This document shows positions 1 to 6,832 of a stretch of DNA of 13,061 nucleotides, one piece after another. How positions within the stretch are numbered: the first letter of the stretch is position 1; each line of letters opens with the position of its first letter. Made by a program: the position numbers and the translations under genes. The stretch covers positions 1 through 13,061 of the forward strand of contig JAKEIB010000293.1 of the NCBI GenBank assembly GCA_022614705.1, written 5' to 3'. Source of the DNA: Planctomycetota bacterium (GTDB taxonomy: Bacteria > Planctomycetota > Planctomycetia > Pirellulales > Lacipirellulaceae). Below the pieces are notes generated by a model. It saw only the letters and a program-made list of their open reading frames with translations. It did no database searches and was not told the DNA's origin.

Positions 1-300
1 CACCCAAAGCAAGCTCACACGTATGTCCAATAACCCTTCGCTAATTCGCGGCATCTTCTTCCGTTGTTGTGTTGCAGATTTTTTCGGATGAGCCATATCG
101 ACCACTTGCCATGCCAGGTGTTCCCAATAATCCAATCCGGCGCGGCGCAGATAGTAATCATCCACGCGAAAACCGAGCGGGCGTACCAGCCACAGCTTCG
201 CACCCACCGCCACGCACGTGCGGCCCACGCTGCCAGTGTTATACGGAATCTCCGGCTGATGAAGCACAACGTGCAACAGCGGATCGTAAGGCGTGGACAT
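1..300 (-). CDS. trmL: tRNA (cytidine/uridine(34)-2'-O)-methyltransferase TrmL, N-terminal part, cut by the window edge
   Basis: The minus-strand frame opening with ATG at 300 stays open for 100 codons to the window edge. Its first 65 residues carry the typical start of the small SPOUT methyltransferase TrmL: HVVLHQPEIPYNTG, then GRTCVAVGAKLWLVRPLGF, then the RRAGLDYWEHL block. In the family this segment forms the first strands and helices of the trefoil-knot methyltransferase, which uses SAM to methylate the ribose of nucleotide 34 of tRNA-Leu in the cytoplasm. The SAM-binding knot lies beyond the edge. After residue 68 the match fades (MAHPKKSATQQRKKM), so a divergent linker or a frameshift near position 90 cannot be excluded. 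No Shine-Dalgarno motif is evident before the ATG. It is divergent from the oxidoreductase starting at 440. Two longer ORFs in other frames over this segment lack family motifs. Confidence 0.8.
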   Translation of the reverse strand, partial: MSTPYDPLLHVVLHQPEIPYNTGSVGRTCVAVGAKLWLVRPLGFRVDDYYLRRAGLDYWEHLAWQVVDMAHPKKSATQQRKKMPRISEGLLDIRVSLLWV

Positions 301-360
301 AGTGACTTGCGCGGCGCGACCGCGCATCCTATAATACCGGCCCATTGTACAGCATCAATT

Positions 361-424
361 TGTAGCTGGCCTCTATGAGGCCGGCAGCATCGGGGAAAAG
401 CCGGCCTCATAGAGGCCAGCTACA
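361..424. repeat. Two-hairpin palindromic element, copy 1 (GTAGCT family)
   Basis: Perfect 25-nt inverted repeat (361-385 with 400-424) around a 14-nt centre. Each arm contains its own small hairpin: ggcctc-tat-gaggcc at 368-382 and ggcctc-ata-gaggcc at 403-417. The ends are tgtagct and agctaca, and a ggc/gcc pair closes the centre. The ends and two-hairpin plan recur at 10148-10209 and 4981-5035. It lies in the 139-bp divergent intergenic region between trmL and the oxidoreductase, 15 nt before the oxidoreductase start, so it lies in or next to that promoter/leader region. There is no run of T typical of an intrinsic terminator on either side. Confidence 0.9.
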
Positions 425-439
425 ACAAAAGGCAAACGA

Positions 440-1531
440 ATGGCATACGGTTTCGGCATCGTCGGCTGCGGCATGATCAGCGGGTTTCACGCGAAGGCGA
501 TTGCCGACGTGAAGGGCGCGAAGCTCGTGGCGTGCTTCGACACGCGCGAGGAGGCGGCCGTGAAGTTTGGCGCGGACAACAATTGTCAGCCGTACACGAA
601 GCTGGACGCGATGTTGGCCAACCCGAAGGTCGATATCGTGACGATCGCCACGCCGAGCGGCGCGCACATGGAACCGGCCGTCGCGGCCGCCCGCGCGGGG
701 AAGCACGTGATCGTGGAGAAGCCGCTCGAGATCACGCTCAAGAAATGCGACCGTATCATCGAGGCGTGCGAAAAGGCGGGCGTGCAATTGGGCGCGATCT
801 TTCCCTCTCGGTTCCACGATTCGAGCGTCAAGCTCAAGCAAGCGATCAACGCCGGCCGGTTCGGCACGCTCACACTCGGCGACGCCTACGTAAAATGGTT
901 CCGCACGCAGGCCTATTACGACAGCGGCGCGTGGCGCGGCACCTGGGCGCTCGACGGCGGCGGCGCGCTGATGAACCAGGCGATTCACAGCGTCGACTTG
1001 CTCACCTGGCTGATGGGCCCGGTCATCGAGATTCAAGCGAGTACGGCCATGCTGGCTCACGTGCGGATCGAAGTTGAAGATGCCGTCGTGGCGACGCTGC
1101 GGTTTGCCAATGGCGCGCTAGGCGTTCTGGAAGCAACGACGGCTGCGTACCCGGGCTATTTGAAGCGGGTCGAAATTCATGGCTCGGAAGGCACAGCCGT
1201 GCTCGAGGAAGAGGATCTAAAGGCCTGGGACTTTGCCAAGCCGCGCAAAGAGGACCAGTCGATTCTCGATGAGATGCAAAAGCATAAGAGCACGGGCGGC
1301 GGCGCGAGCGACCCAGCGGCCATCGGCCATCATGGTCACACGATGCAGTTTCGCGACTTTGTCGAAGCAGTGAAAAAGAACCGCGCGCCGGCGATCGACG
1401 GGCACGAAGGGCGGCGAAGCGTGGAGATAATTCTCGGCGTATACAAAGCGGCCGAGACGGGAAAGACAGTGGAGCTGCCGCTGAAGTCGGATCCTGTGCT
1501 CAAGGCGCGGACGGCGCGGAAGAAAAAGTAG
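440..1531 (+). CDS. Gfo/Idh/MocA family NAD(P)-dependent oxidoreductase (cytosolic)
   Basis: A 363-residue protein with no signal peptide, close to the usual family length (330-390). The N-terminal Rossmann domain starts with GIVGCGMIS (residues 6-14), which fits the GxGxxG dinucleotide-binding loop. The family EKP motif is at 93-95, Lys94 being the expected catalytic or cofactor-positioning lysine. The C-terminal alpha/beta domain carries GGGALMNQAIHSVDLLTW (173-190), with His183 and Asp186 in the usual active-site positions. Such enzymes oxidise or reduce a hydroxyl of a sugar, inositol or sugar nucleotide. The WRGTWALDGGG stretch resembles WlbA-type sugar-nucleotide dehydrogenases, but the substrate cannot be named from sequence. 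ATG at 440 lies just before the Rossmann fold. The gene is divergent from trmL and ends 2 nt from the tsaE stop, tail to tail. The C-terminal Lys/Arg-rich tail is probably unstructured. Confidence 0.93.
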   Translation: MAYGFGIVGCGMISGFHAKAIADVKGAKLVACFDTREEAAVKFGADNNCQPYTKLDAMLANPKVDIVTIATPSGAHMEPAVAAARAGKHVIVEKPLEITLKKCDRIIEACEKAGVQLGAIFPSRFHDSSVKLKQAINAGRFGTLTLGDAYVKWFRTQAYYDSGAWRGTWALDGGGALMNQAIHSVDLLTWLMGPVIEIQASTAMLAHVRIEVEDAVVATLRFANGALGVLEATTAAYPGYLKRVEIHGSEGTAVLEEEDLKAWDFAKPRKEDQSILDEMQKHKSTGGGASDPAAIGHHGHTMQFRDFVEAVKKNRAPAIDGHEGRRSVEIILGVYKAAETGKTVELPLKSDPVLKARTARKKK

Positions 1532-1533
1532 TG

Positions 1534-2010
1534 CTACGCTAAGCCGCAAGCGGCGTTGATGCGTGTGACGAGGTCGTCCATTTTCGGCGACGTGCCACGG
1601 ACGGTGATGCGGCGTTCTGTTTCGCCGATGACGTCGATCGAGATTTCCAGTCTCTCGCTCGGCAACAACTTGGCAACACGGTCGGACCATTCAACGAAGG
1701 AGAGTCCGTTCGATTCGAAATATTCTTCCGGCCCCAGCGCGAGAAACTCGTCTTCGTCTTTGAGGCGGTAGGTGTCGAAATGGTAAACGGGCAAGCGGCC
1801 TCCGCGGTATTCGTTGACGAGCACGAATGTCGGGCTCGTGACGTTGCCGCTCGGCACGCCGAGCGCCGCGGCGACCGCCTGAACGATCCGCGTCTTGCCC
1901 GCGCCAAGCGTGCCGATTAGACCGACGACGGTTCCAGCCGGCAGCGCGTCGGCGAGCGCGGCGCCGAGGCGCTCCGTGTCGCGTTCATTGTTCGCGGTGA
2001 AAACAAACAT
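1534..2010 (-). CDS. tsaE: tRNA threonylcarbamoyladenosine biosynthesis ATPase TsaE
   Basis: From ATG at 2010 it gives 158 residues, the usual size. TsaE is the small P-loop ATPase that works with TsaB and TsaD to install the t6A modification on ANN-decoding tRNAs. Visible marks: Walker A GTLGAGKT (33-40), VTSPTFVLVNEY (57-68), YHFDTYRL (76-83, the family's HxDxYR block) and FVEWSDR (105-111). The frame stays open upstream to an ATG at 2070, but those 20 extra codons are encoded by the palindrome at 2038-2119 and do not resemble TsaE, so 2010 is preferred. It lies downstream of thiL on the same strand with the palindrome between them; co-transcription is plausible. No clear Shine-Dalgarno motif. 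Confidence 0.93.
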   Translation of the reverse strand: MFVFTANNERDTERLGAALADALPAGTVVGLIGTLGAGKTRIVQAVAAALGVPSGNVTSPTFVLVNEYRGGRLPVYHFDTYRLKDEDEFLALGPEEYFESNGLSFVEWSDRVAKLLPSERLEISIDVIGETERRITVRGTSPKMDDLVTRINAACGLA

Positions 2011-2037
2011 GCATCGGTAACGGCTGGATGAAGTTTT

Positions 2038-2119
2038 GTCCCGTAGGGACAACCGAAAATAGCCCAGCACTTTCAGTGCTGGGTAGAGTCTGGGCGATTA
2101 TCGGTCGTCCCTACGGGAC
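2038..2119. repeat. Nested palindromic element with GTCCC/GGGAC arms between thiL and tsaE
   Basis: The outer arms gtcccgtagggac (2038-2050) and gtccctacgggac (2107-2119) are exact reverse complements, and each is itself a small hairpin (gtccc-gta-gggac). The pairing continues inward with few mismatches (aaccgaaaatagccc with gggcgattatcggt). A separate 8-bp hairpin, cccagcac-tttca-gtgctggg, occupies the centre (2063-2083). It begins 29 nt behind the thiL stop and ends 28 nt before the preferred tsaE start, so it sits in the presumed thiL-tsaE transcript. It also supplies the spurious upstream extension of the tsaE frame. Confidence 0.85.
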
Positions 2120-2148
2120 GGAGAGCTACTTTGCGAATGTAACGAGTC

Positions 2149-3084
2149 TCAGTGTCTCCAGCCGATCGGCGCCAGTGGTTGTCGCTGACCCGCGCCGTGT
2201 TGCTGCCACAGTCCTGGTTCGGTGGCGAGTTCGCCAACGTGTGTGATGGCGCATTCGAGGGGGCTGTCGCGCAGGATCGTTTGGGCTGTCTCCGGCGTTG
2301 CGGCGAATAGCAGTTCGAAATCCTGGCCGTCGCTCAGCGCGTGCATCAGCGCGGCGGCCTCGCGATTGGCTGCTGCTTCCTGGTCTGCCAGTTGATACGC
2401 GGCCGCTGCAATGGGGACGTCGTTAGTGAAGATCATCGCGCCGCAGCCGCTTTCGGCGGCCAGGCGCGAAGCGTCGAGCGCGAGGCCGTCGCTGATGTCG
2501 ATGGCCGCGTGCAATTCGTAGCGCTCATGCAATACGATCGCCTCGAGCACGCGCGGCGTGAAATCGAACATGTGTCCCAGGATACTGCCCCCGAGCGAGC
2601 CGGTGACTAACAGCCAATCGCCCGGCTTCCCGCCGGAGCGCGTGAGCGGGCCGCGTCCAGTTGGTTGGCCGAGTGCGGCGACGCTGATCACGAGCGGGCC
2701 ATCGAACGTGTTGGTGTCGCCGCCGGCGATGGCCACGTCATATTCCTGGGCGAGCGGCAGCAAACCCTCGTAAAGTTCTTTGGCCAGTTTCAGCGAGGCG
2801 CCCGTGTCATCGCGCGGCAGGACAAGCGAAATCACGGCGGCAAGCGGTCGGGCTGCCATCGCCGCGAGGTCGCTGAGATTCGCGGCCAGCGCTTGACGAC
2901 CAATGCGCCTTGGGTCGTCTACGCCGACGCGAAAATCGACGCCGTCGGTCAGCGTATCGATCGTAAGAATGACATTCGACTGGCCGGCAAGCGAGACGAT
3001 TGCCGCATCATCACTCAGCCCTAGCGGCGCCCTCGGATGGCTCGGGACATGCTCGCGCAGCCAGCGGATGAAATCGAGTTCCAT
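2149..3084 (-). CDS. thiL: Thiamine-monophosphate kinase ThiL
   Basis: A 311-residue protein, the usual ThiL length. ThiL phosphorylates thiamine monophosphate with ATP to the cofactor thiamine diphosphate in the cytoplasm. The family blocks occur in order: GLSDDAA (22-28), TIDTLTDGVDF (41-51, metal- and substrate-binding Asp residues), ANLSDLAAMAARP (68-80), AIAGGDT (118-124), KPGDWLLVTGSLGG (153-166), AIDISDGLALD (194-204) and GQDFELLF (253-260), the last a variant of the usual GEDYELL. The N-terminal half is the AIR-synthase-like ATP-binding domain. ATG at 3084 directly precedes the conserved start. It lies between the HtrA-like gene upstream and tsaE downstream, all minus strand. The C-terminal tail is short and Gln-rich, without a known motif. 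Confidence 0.95.
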   Translation of the reverse strand: MELDFIRWLREHVPSHPRAPLGLSDDAAIVSLAGQSNVILTIDTLTDGVDFRVGVDDPRRIGRQALAANLSDLAAMAARPLAAVISLVLPRDDTGASLKLAKELYEGLLPLAQEYDVAIAGGDTNTFDGPLVISVAALGQPTGRGPLTRSGGKPGDWLLVTGSLGGSILGHMFDFTPRVLEAIVLHERYELHAAIDISDGLALDASRLAAESGCGAMIFTNDVPIAAAAYQLADQEAAANREAAALMHALSDGQDFELLFAATPETAQTILRDSPLECAITHVGELATEPGLWQQHGAGQRQPLAPIGWRH

Positions 3085-3137
3085 CCTTCCAATTTAACGA
3101 TATGAGAACGGCGCGACCATCGTCTGAGCCAAGTGTC

Positions 3138-3260
3138 GGGTGGCATGCCCTCGCCGCCGCGGCGTGGGCATGTCTTGATCGGGCTCTGCATGCTCACGCG
3201 AAGCAGCGGCGTTCATCGCAATTCAAATGCTGATGGGTGCTTCGCGAGAGCATGCCACCC
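3138..3260. repeat. Composite palindromic element behind the HtrA-like gene (catgccc family)
   Basis: The outer arms gggtggcatgccctcgc (3138-3154) and gcgagagcatgccaccc (3244-3260) are reverse complements with one mismatch. Inside are two further pairings: catgccc...gggcatg around a GC-rich core at 3144-3172, and 18-nt arms 3188-3205 with 3238-3255 (one mismatch). The element starts 10 nt behind the stop codon of the HtrA-like gene and ends about 50 nt before the thiL start side (3085-3137 lies between). The gcgtgggcatg segment recurs at 5407-5417 in the element before the lipoprotein gene, so the two probably belong to one dispersed family. Confidence 0.8.
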
Positions 3261-3270
3261 GTCTTTGTCG

Positions 3271-4689
3271 TTATCGCACCGACGACGGCGTATCGCTCCT
3301 GGTCGCCACGTTGATGTGGCCGTAGAGCGTGCTCTCGCCGCGGAGGACGTAGAACTTCAGCTTGCCCATCTGGCTGAGCGTGGGCCGCGACACGATGTAT
3401 TTGATGTCCTGGTCGGACGCGGTTTCCCACTTGTGCATGCCGACCAAAATGTCGCCGGGCAGAATGCCTTCTTGGGCGGCCGGGCTGTCGGGTCGAACGT
3501 CCGCGACGTGCATGCCGCCCCGATAGCGCGTGCTGCGACGTTGGAACGTGCTCCGCGGTTCTTCATAGAGCTTTAGCCCAAGAATATCCCAAACCTTTTC
3601 GTCGTCGCTGCTCGTTGCAATCCGCGGGGCGATGGCGGTGGCATGTGACTCGGCAAGCGCGAGATCCATCATCATGGTCTGGCCGTTGCGGCGAAGTTCC
3701 ACGGACACCGGCTGCCCCGCCGGTCGATCCAAAAACGCGCGTTCCAGGTCAAGCGGTCGCGTCATCCGCATCGAGCCGACGCTGACGATCTCATCGCCTG
3801 GCTGGATGCCGAGCTTCTCGGCCGGGCTGGCGATCGCGACCTTGGTGACGCGAATGGGGCCGTCGAACTCGTCGCCGGCATGAGTGGCCAGGCCGTGGCT
3901 CGTGTTACGCAGGCGTTCAACGTTCAACAATCGTGTGGCGACGTTTAGCGCGCTGTCGATGGGAATGGCGAAACCTATGCCCTGTGCCCCGGCCCGCACG
4001 GCGACGTTGACGCCGATCATTTCGCCGTCGATGTTGAGCAACGGGCCGCCCGAGTTGCCGGGGTTGATACTGGCGTCGGTCTGAATCAAGTCGTCGTACG
4101 ATTGGGTGTCACTGACCTGCACGTCGCGGCCCAGCGCGCTAATGATGCCGCGCGTGACCGTCTGCTCGTAGCCGAACGCGTTGCCCAGCGCAATCACTGA
4201 TTCGCCGTCCATCAAGTCAGAGGATGTGCCGATGCGAATCACCGGCAGCGGCTTCGACGCGGGAATCTTGATGATCGCCAGGTCTGCGGCACCGTCGTAA
4301 GCGATGATCTCGGCCGTGTATTGGCGGCCGTCGTCGAGCGTCACTTCGATGCGGCGAACGTCGGAGACGACGTGGTAGTTCGTGAGGACGTAGCCACGTT
4401 CGTCGACGATCGTGCCGGTGCCCATGCCGTTGACGTGCCTCGGCGTGTCGGCATCATCTCTCAAGGTGTTGGCTTCGACGGCCGTCTTCTCGCCGCGGAT
4501 GCTGACGACGGCCGGTCGAGCCTGCCGTACGGCCGTGACGACGGGCGTCAGGCGTTGCTGCGAGACCTCGCGGGCCGCCGCGGGAATTGCGGCCACGAGC
4601 GAGATCAAGCAGATAGTGGCAAACGCGGCTTTCCGACGCGCGCGGTCAGCGCACGGGCGACTACTTCGGGCGCGCAGTGGTTGGGTCAT
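3271..4689 (-). CDS. HtrA/DegP-like periplasmic serine protease with two PDZ domains
   Basis: A 472-residue S1C-type trypsin-fold protease. The N-terminus has a basic stretch then a hydrophobic segment ending in AIPAAA (about 19-39), consistent with a Sec signal and action outside the cytoplasmic membrane. The catalytic triad is readable: His106 in LTNYHVV, Asp136 in GAADLAIIK and Ser213 in NPGNSGGP. Two PDZ domains follow, at about 275-345 (SPAEKLGIQPGDEIVSVG) and 400-455 (SPAAQEGILPGDILVGM). The family degrades or chaperones misfolded envelope proteins. The overall plan matches DegP/HtrA; a specific orthologue cannot be assigned, so no symbol is given. It may share a transcript with thiL and tsaE, although 186 bp containing a palindrome separates it from thiL. 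Confidence 0.93.
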   Translation of the reverse strand: MTQPLRARSSRPCADRARRKAAFATICLISLVAAIPAAAREVSQQRLTPVVTAVRQARPAVVSIRGEKTAVEANTLRDDADTPRHVNGMGTGTIVDERGYVLTNYHVVSDVRRIEVTLDDGRQYTAEIIAYDGAADLAIIKIPASKPLPVIRIGTSSDLMDGESVIALGNAFGYEQTVTRGIISALGRDVQVSDTQSYDDLIQTDASINPGNSGGPLLNIDGEMIGVNVAVRAGAQGIGFAIPIDSALNVATRLLNVERLRNTSHGLATHAGDEFDGPIRVTKVAIASPAEKLGIQPGDEIVSVGSMRMTRPLDLERAFLDRPAGQPVSVELRRNGQTMMMDLALAESHATAIAPRIATSSDDEKVWDILGLKLYEEPRSTFQRRSTRYRGGMHVADVRPDSPAAQEGILPGDILVGMHKWETASDQDIKYIVSRPTLSQMGKLKFYVLRGESTLYGHINVATRSDTPSSVR

Positions 4690-5044
4690 CAGCGGCGGAG
4701 TCGGGCGGTGTGCGGCACGACGCTGGAGCGCGCCGGCTTGTCATCGGCCTCGGCGGGCCGAACCATTGCACGGCGGGACGTAGAGCGAGCCGGGTCGTCT
4801 CCGAGCCCGACGCACACACCTCACCGCCATGCAGGCAAGATCGGCGCACCGCTACCAACGGCTTAAACGGCGCAAACACGGGCCGTCACGGTCGGCCCAG
4901 CTTCTCGGAGGGGGAAGCCCGTTCGGGTGGAGTGCTAGCACCAGCGGATCGTCGGAGTTGGCTTGTGCGGTGCGGAACACGTAGCTGAAGTCGCAAGACT
5001 TCAGATAGCGGCTGAAATCTTGCGAATCCAGCTACGCGGTTAGA
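4690..5044. other. 355-bp gene-free stretch between the lipoprotein and HtrA-like genes
   Basis: This segment must hold the promoter and leader of the HtrA-like gene (minus strand) unless that gene is read through from the lipoprotein gene. I see no convincing -10/-35 pair, no T-rich terminator and no known riboswitch. ORFs of 66-103 codons cross it on both strands, but they are Arg/Pro/Ser-rich, overlap one another and show no domain, so I treat them as non-coding. The recognisable structures are a small gggccg/cggccc inverted repeat near 4881-4899 and the two-hairpin repeat at 4981-5035, listed separately. Confidence 0.6.
4981..5035. repeat. Two-hairpin palindromic element, copy 3 (GTAGCT family)
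   Basis: Ends gtagct and agctac enclose two hairpins: gaagtc-gcaa-gacttc (4987-5002, perfect, extendable to 8 bp) and gaaatc-ttgc-gaatcc (5014-5029, with one G-T pair and one mismatch). The two halves are also mutual reverse complements in 21 of 24 positions. The termini and plan match 361-424 and 10148-10209, while the inner hairpin sequences differ completely. It lies 9 nt behind the stop of the lipoprotein gene, where it could form the 3' end of that transcript. Confidence 0.8.
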
Positions 5045-5416
5045 TCACTCAATAGGCGGCAAGCCCTGCGCGAGAACCGGCTGCGTGGGCACCGGATAAA
5101 ACCGCGGCGGACGCGGCGGCTCGATCGGCCCGACGTAGTCGGAGTGGTCGCAGAAATGAAGGATGCAGCCGCACTTTTCGCACGTCACGTGTCCTAGTGC
5201 TTTCAAGTGGCCACACGTGCAGTGCGGCAGGCCGCCTTCGCAGTGAGTACAGTGCCCCTCGCAGACGTCGCCGCACGAACATTCAGGCGCGCGGTCGTGC
5301 AAGTTGCCAAGCCCGCGGAGCGGTCCCATGCATCCAGCGGAAAGCAGCATAGCGGCGAGCGCGGCCGCGAGGTGTAGGTGCACATGAGTGCCATGCCCAC
5401 GGCTTGGCGTGGGCAT
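5045..5416 (-). CDS. Cys-rich predicted lipoprotein of unknown function
   Basis: From ATG at 5416 this gives 123 residues. The leader ends in AALAAMLLSAGC, a good lipobox (LSAGC), so a lipid-anchored envelope protein is predicted. The mature part packs 11 cysteines into about 45 residues as CxC and CxxC pairs (ECSCGDVCEGHC, THCEGGLPHCTC, CEKCGC), suggesting a metal-binding or zinc-ribbon-like fold or many disulphides. It ends in a Pro-rich tail (PPRPPRFYPVP). I recognise no named family. The start is uncertain: a GTG at 5383 gives a minimal 18-residue leader, ATG 5416 lies inside the palindrome at 5388-5463, and ATG 5524 (frame open to 5587) has a good ggagg motif but would add 36 residues ahead of the leader. 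It is downstream of the 5591-6832 gene on the same strand. Confidence 0.65.
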   Translation of the reverse strand: MPTPSRGHGTHVHLHLAAALAAMLLSAGCMGPLRGLGNLHDRAPECSCGDVCEGHCTHCEGGLPHCTCGHLKALGHVTCEKCGCILHFCDHSDYVGPIEPPRPPRFYPVPTQPVLAQGLPPIE

Positions 5417-5463
5417 GACAGATCCGACGCAAGCATGGCCACTCAAAGCAGTGGCCATGGCAC
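5388..5463. repeat. Two-hairpin palindromic element overlapping the lipoprotein start
   Basis: Two perfect 10-bp hairpins, catgcccacg/cgtgggcatg (5392-5417) and catggccact/agtggccatg (5434-5459), are enclosed by outer arms gtgccatg (5388-5395) and catggcac (5456-5463) that overlap them, so either a long or a two-hairpin fold is possible. The gcgtgggcatg part also occurs at 3162-3172. The element lies between the stop of the 5591-6832 gene and the lipoprotein signal peptide and contains one of the candidate lipoprotein start codons, so it could hide or expose that start in mRNA. Confidence 0.8.
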
Positions 5464-5590
5464 CCCCTGGTCCATCTTGTTCGTAACAACGATCTTGCCG
5501 ATGAAAGGACACATTTTTCTGCATCGTCCCTCCGAAAGCGGAAACTTCACGCAATCGGCAACCTCGCCGCGACACGCGCGACCGCACCGC

Positions 5591-6832
5591 TCATTTGGCG
5601 TTCTTTTCGTTCCCCTGTTCAACACCAGGTTTCTTTCTCGTAATCAGCAGCGGAGCGAACTGAAGCAAGAGAAACAACGCCAGCACTGCCAGCAAAAAGA
5701 ATGGCCAGGAGAGGATAAGCTGCGGCCTATCCTTACCCTCGGCAGTGCCGAATAGCGAGACGACCACGAACACAGCGAAACCGACAAGCAGCAGTCCGCA
5801 ACCGATCGCGGACATCGTGCCGCGAAACGCCAGCTTCTCCGTGAGCTGTTGCTGATGCACATCGATCGTGCGGCCTTTCTCGAGGCTCAGCTCGACGGCG
5901 TCGACGACTTCCATCGCCCGTGTCGCCGCGTTCCAAGTGCACATACCTTGACGGCGCTCTGCGTTCGTTTCGAGGATCGCCTGTTCGAGTTGTCGGATGG
6001 CGACGCGCGCGGAATCGTAAGCTTCGAGTGTTTGGCGATCCTCCTCGTCGGCTAGAACCGTTTCGAGCTCCCACTCCGCCGGCTCAAGGAGCGTGTTGTT
6101 TTCGAGAACGTGCAGCGACACAGTTCCACGTTCGCCGACGAGCGACATCACCAATCCGAAATCGGCCCGGACGGGTGAGCCGACGGACCATCGCGCGGAG
6201 GCCGGCCCGTCGCACGTCATCTGCACTTGCAACGATGCGAACGAATGCTGGCCAATGGCCGGGCCGATGGCGCTGGTGCGGCGGATGTTACCTGCCACGT
6301 CGGCCAGAGTCTCGACGTCGCGCGCCAACTCGCACATTACGTTGGCTCGTGAGCTATCTGCAACTCGGCGCTCGCAGGTTACCTGGTGAATCGATCCGAT
6401 CGCCGGATGCCCGTCGCGAACCCATGCCGCGAGATCGGCAAGGATCGGATGACCGGCGACCGGATTGTAATGCCGCACGACCCCGCCCATCTCGCGGCGC
6501 GCCATATCGATCTCGTAGTATGGCAACACCGAGTCGCACGCCGGATGCACGACAAGCACCGGCATCGCCTCGGCCGCCAGACGCTTGAGCTGCTCGGCCC
6601 GCAATTCACTCGGAGCGTTGCCGCGGCCGACTAGCACGGCATCGGCCGTGCCGCGATCCAGCACGACTTCCCATTCGGCCGCTTGATCGGTAAGACCGGG
6701 CAAGAGACGCGCTATGGCGTCAACATCCTCCGGTTGTACCTCGCCGATCCAGACGATCGCGTGTCCTTCGTCAATGGCCACCGACGCGAGCCGCAATACG
6801 TCCGGATCGGTGCCGAGGATGGCGATATTCAT
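5591..6832 (-). CDS. Membrane-anchored, degenerate Gfo/Idh/MocA-like protein, probably not an active dehydrogenase
   Basis: A 413-residue protein. Residues 1-115 look like a Rossmann domain (MNIAILGTDPDVLRLASVAIDEG), but the GxGxxG loop is reduced to GTDPDV, and the position of the family EKP motif reads VVHPAC (94-99), without the catalytic lysine. Residues 120-320 resemble the oxidoreductase C-terminal domain, ending in RAMEVVDAVELSLEKGRTI (305-323), as in MocA-type enzymes, yet the GGG...H..D active-site block is replaced by NVMCELARDVETL (164-176). Two hydrophobic helices follow (about 340-361 and 372-397), then a charged tail, so the soluble domain would be held at the cytoplasmic membrane. 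A ligand-sensing or scaffold role is inference. It is divergent from the HEAT-LRR-PDZ gene (190 bp between) and upstream of the lipoprotein gene. Confidence 0.8.
   Translation of the reverse strand: MNIAILGTDPDVLRLASVAIDEGHAIVWIGEVQPEDVDAIARLLPGLTDQAAEWEVVLDRGTADAVLVGRGNAPSELRAEQLKRLAAEAMPVLVVHPACDSVLPYYEIDMARREMGGVVRHYNPVAGHPILADLAAWVRDGHPAIGSIHQVTCERRVADSSRANVMCELARDVETLADVAGNIRRTSAIGPAIGQHSFASLQVQMTCDGPASARWSVGSPVRADFGLVMSLVGERGTVSLHVLENNTLLEPAEWELETVLADEEDRQTLEAYDSARVAIRQLEQAILETNAERRQGMCTWNAATRAMEVVDAVELSLEKGRTIDVHQQQLTEKLAFRGTMSAIGCGLLLVGFAVFVVVSLFGTAEGKDRPQLILSWPFFLLAVLALFLLLQFAPLLITRKKPGVEQGNEKNAK

Noticed and set aside
15..410. 131-codon minus-strand ORF at the left end
   Set aside because: It is Trp/Arg/Cys-rich with no family motif and overlaps the trmL frame, whose first 65 residues match TrmL; part of it is encoded by the palindrome at 361-424.
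361..424. Intrinsic terminator or tRNA-like structure at the perfect palindrome
   Set aside because: No T-run follows on either strand, there is no anticodon or T-arm pattern, and the same structure recurs elsewhere, including inside a coding gene, so a dispersed repeat fits better.
407..1060. 217-codon ORF antisense to the first oxidoreductase
   Set aside because: Arg/His-rich shadow of a high-GC gene; the plus frame has all Gfo/Idh/MocA motifs.
4677..4988. 103-codon plus-strand ORF and overlapping ORFs upstream of the HtrA-like gene
   Set aside because: Low-complexity Arg/Ser/Gly composition, no motif, no start signal, and overlap with competing frames on both strands.
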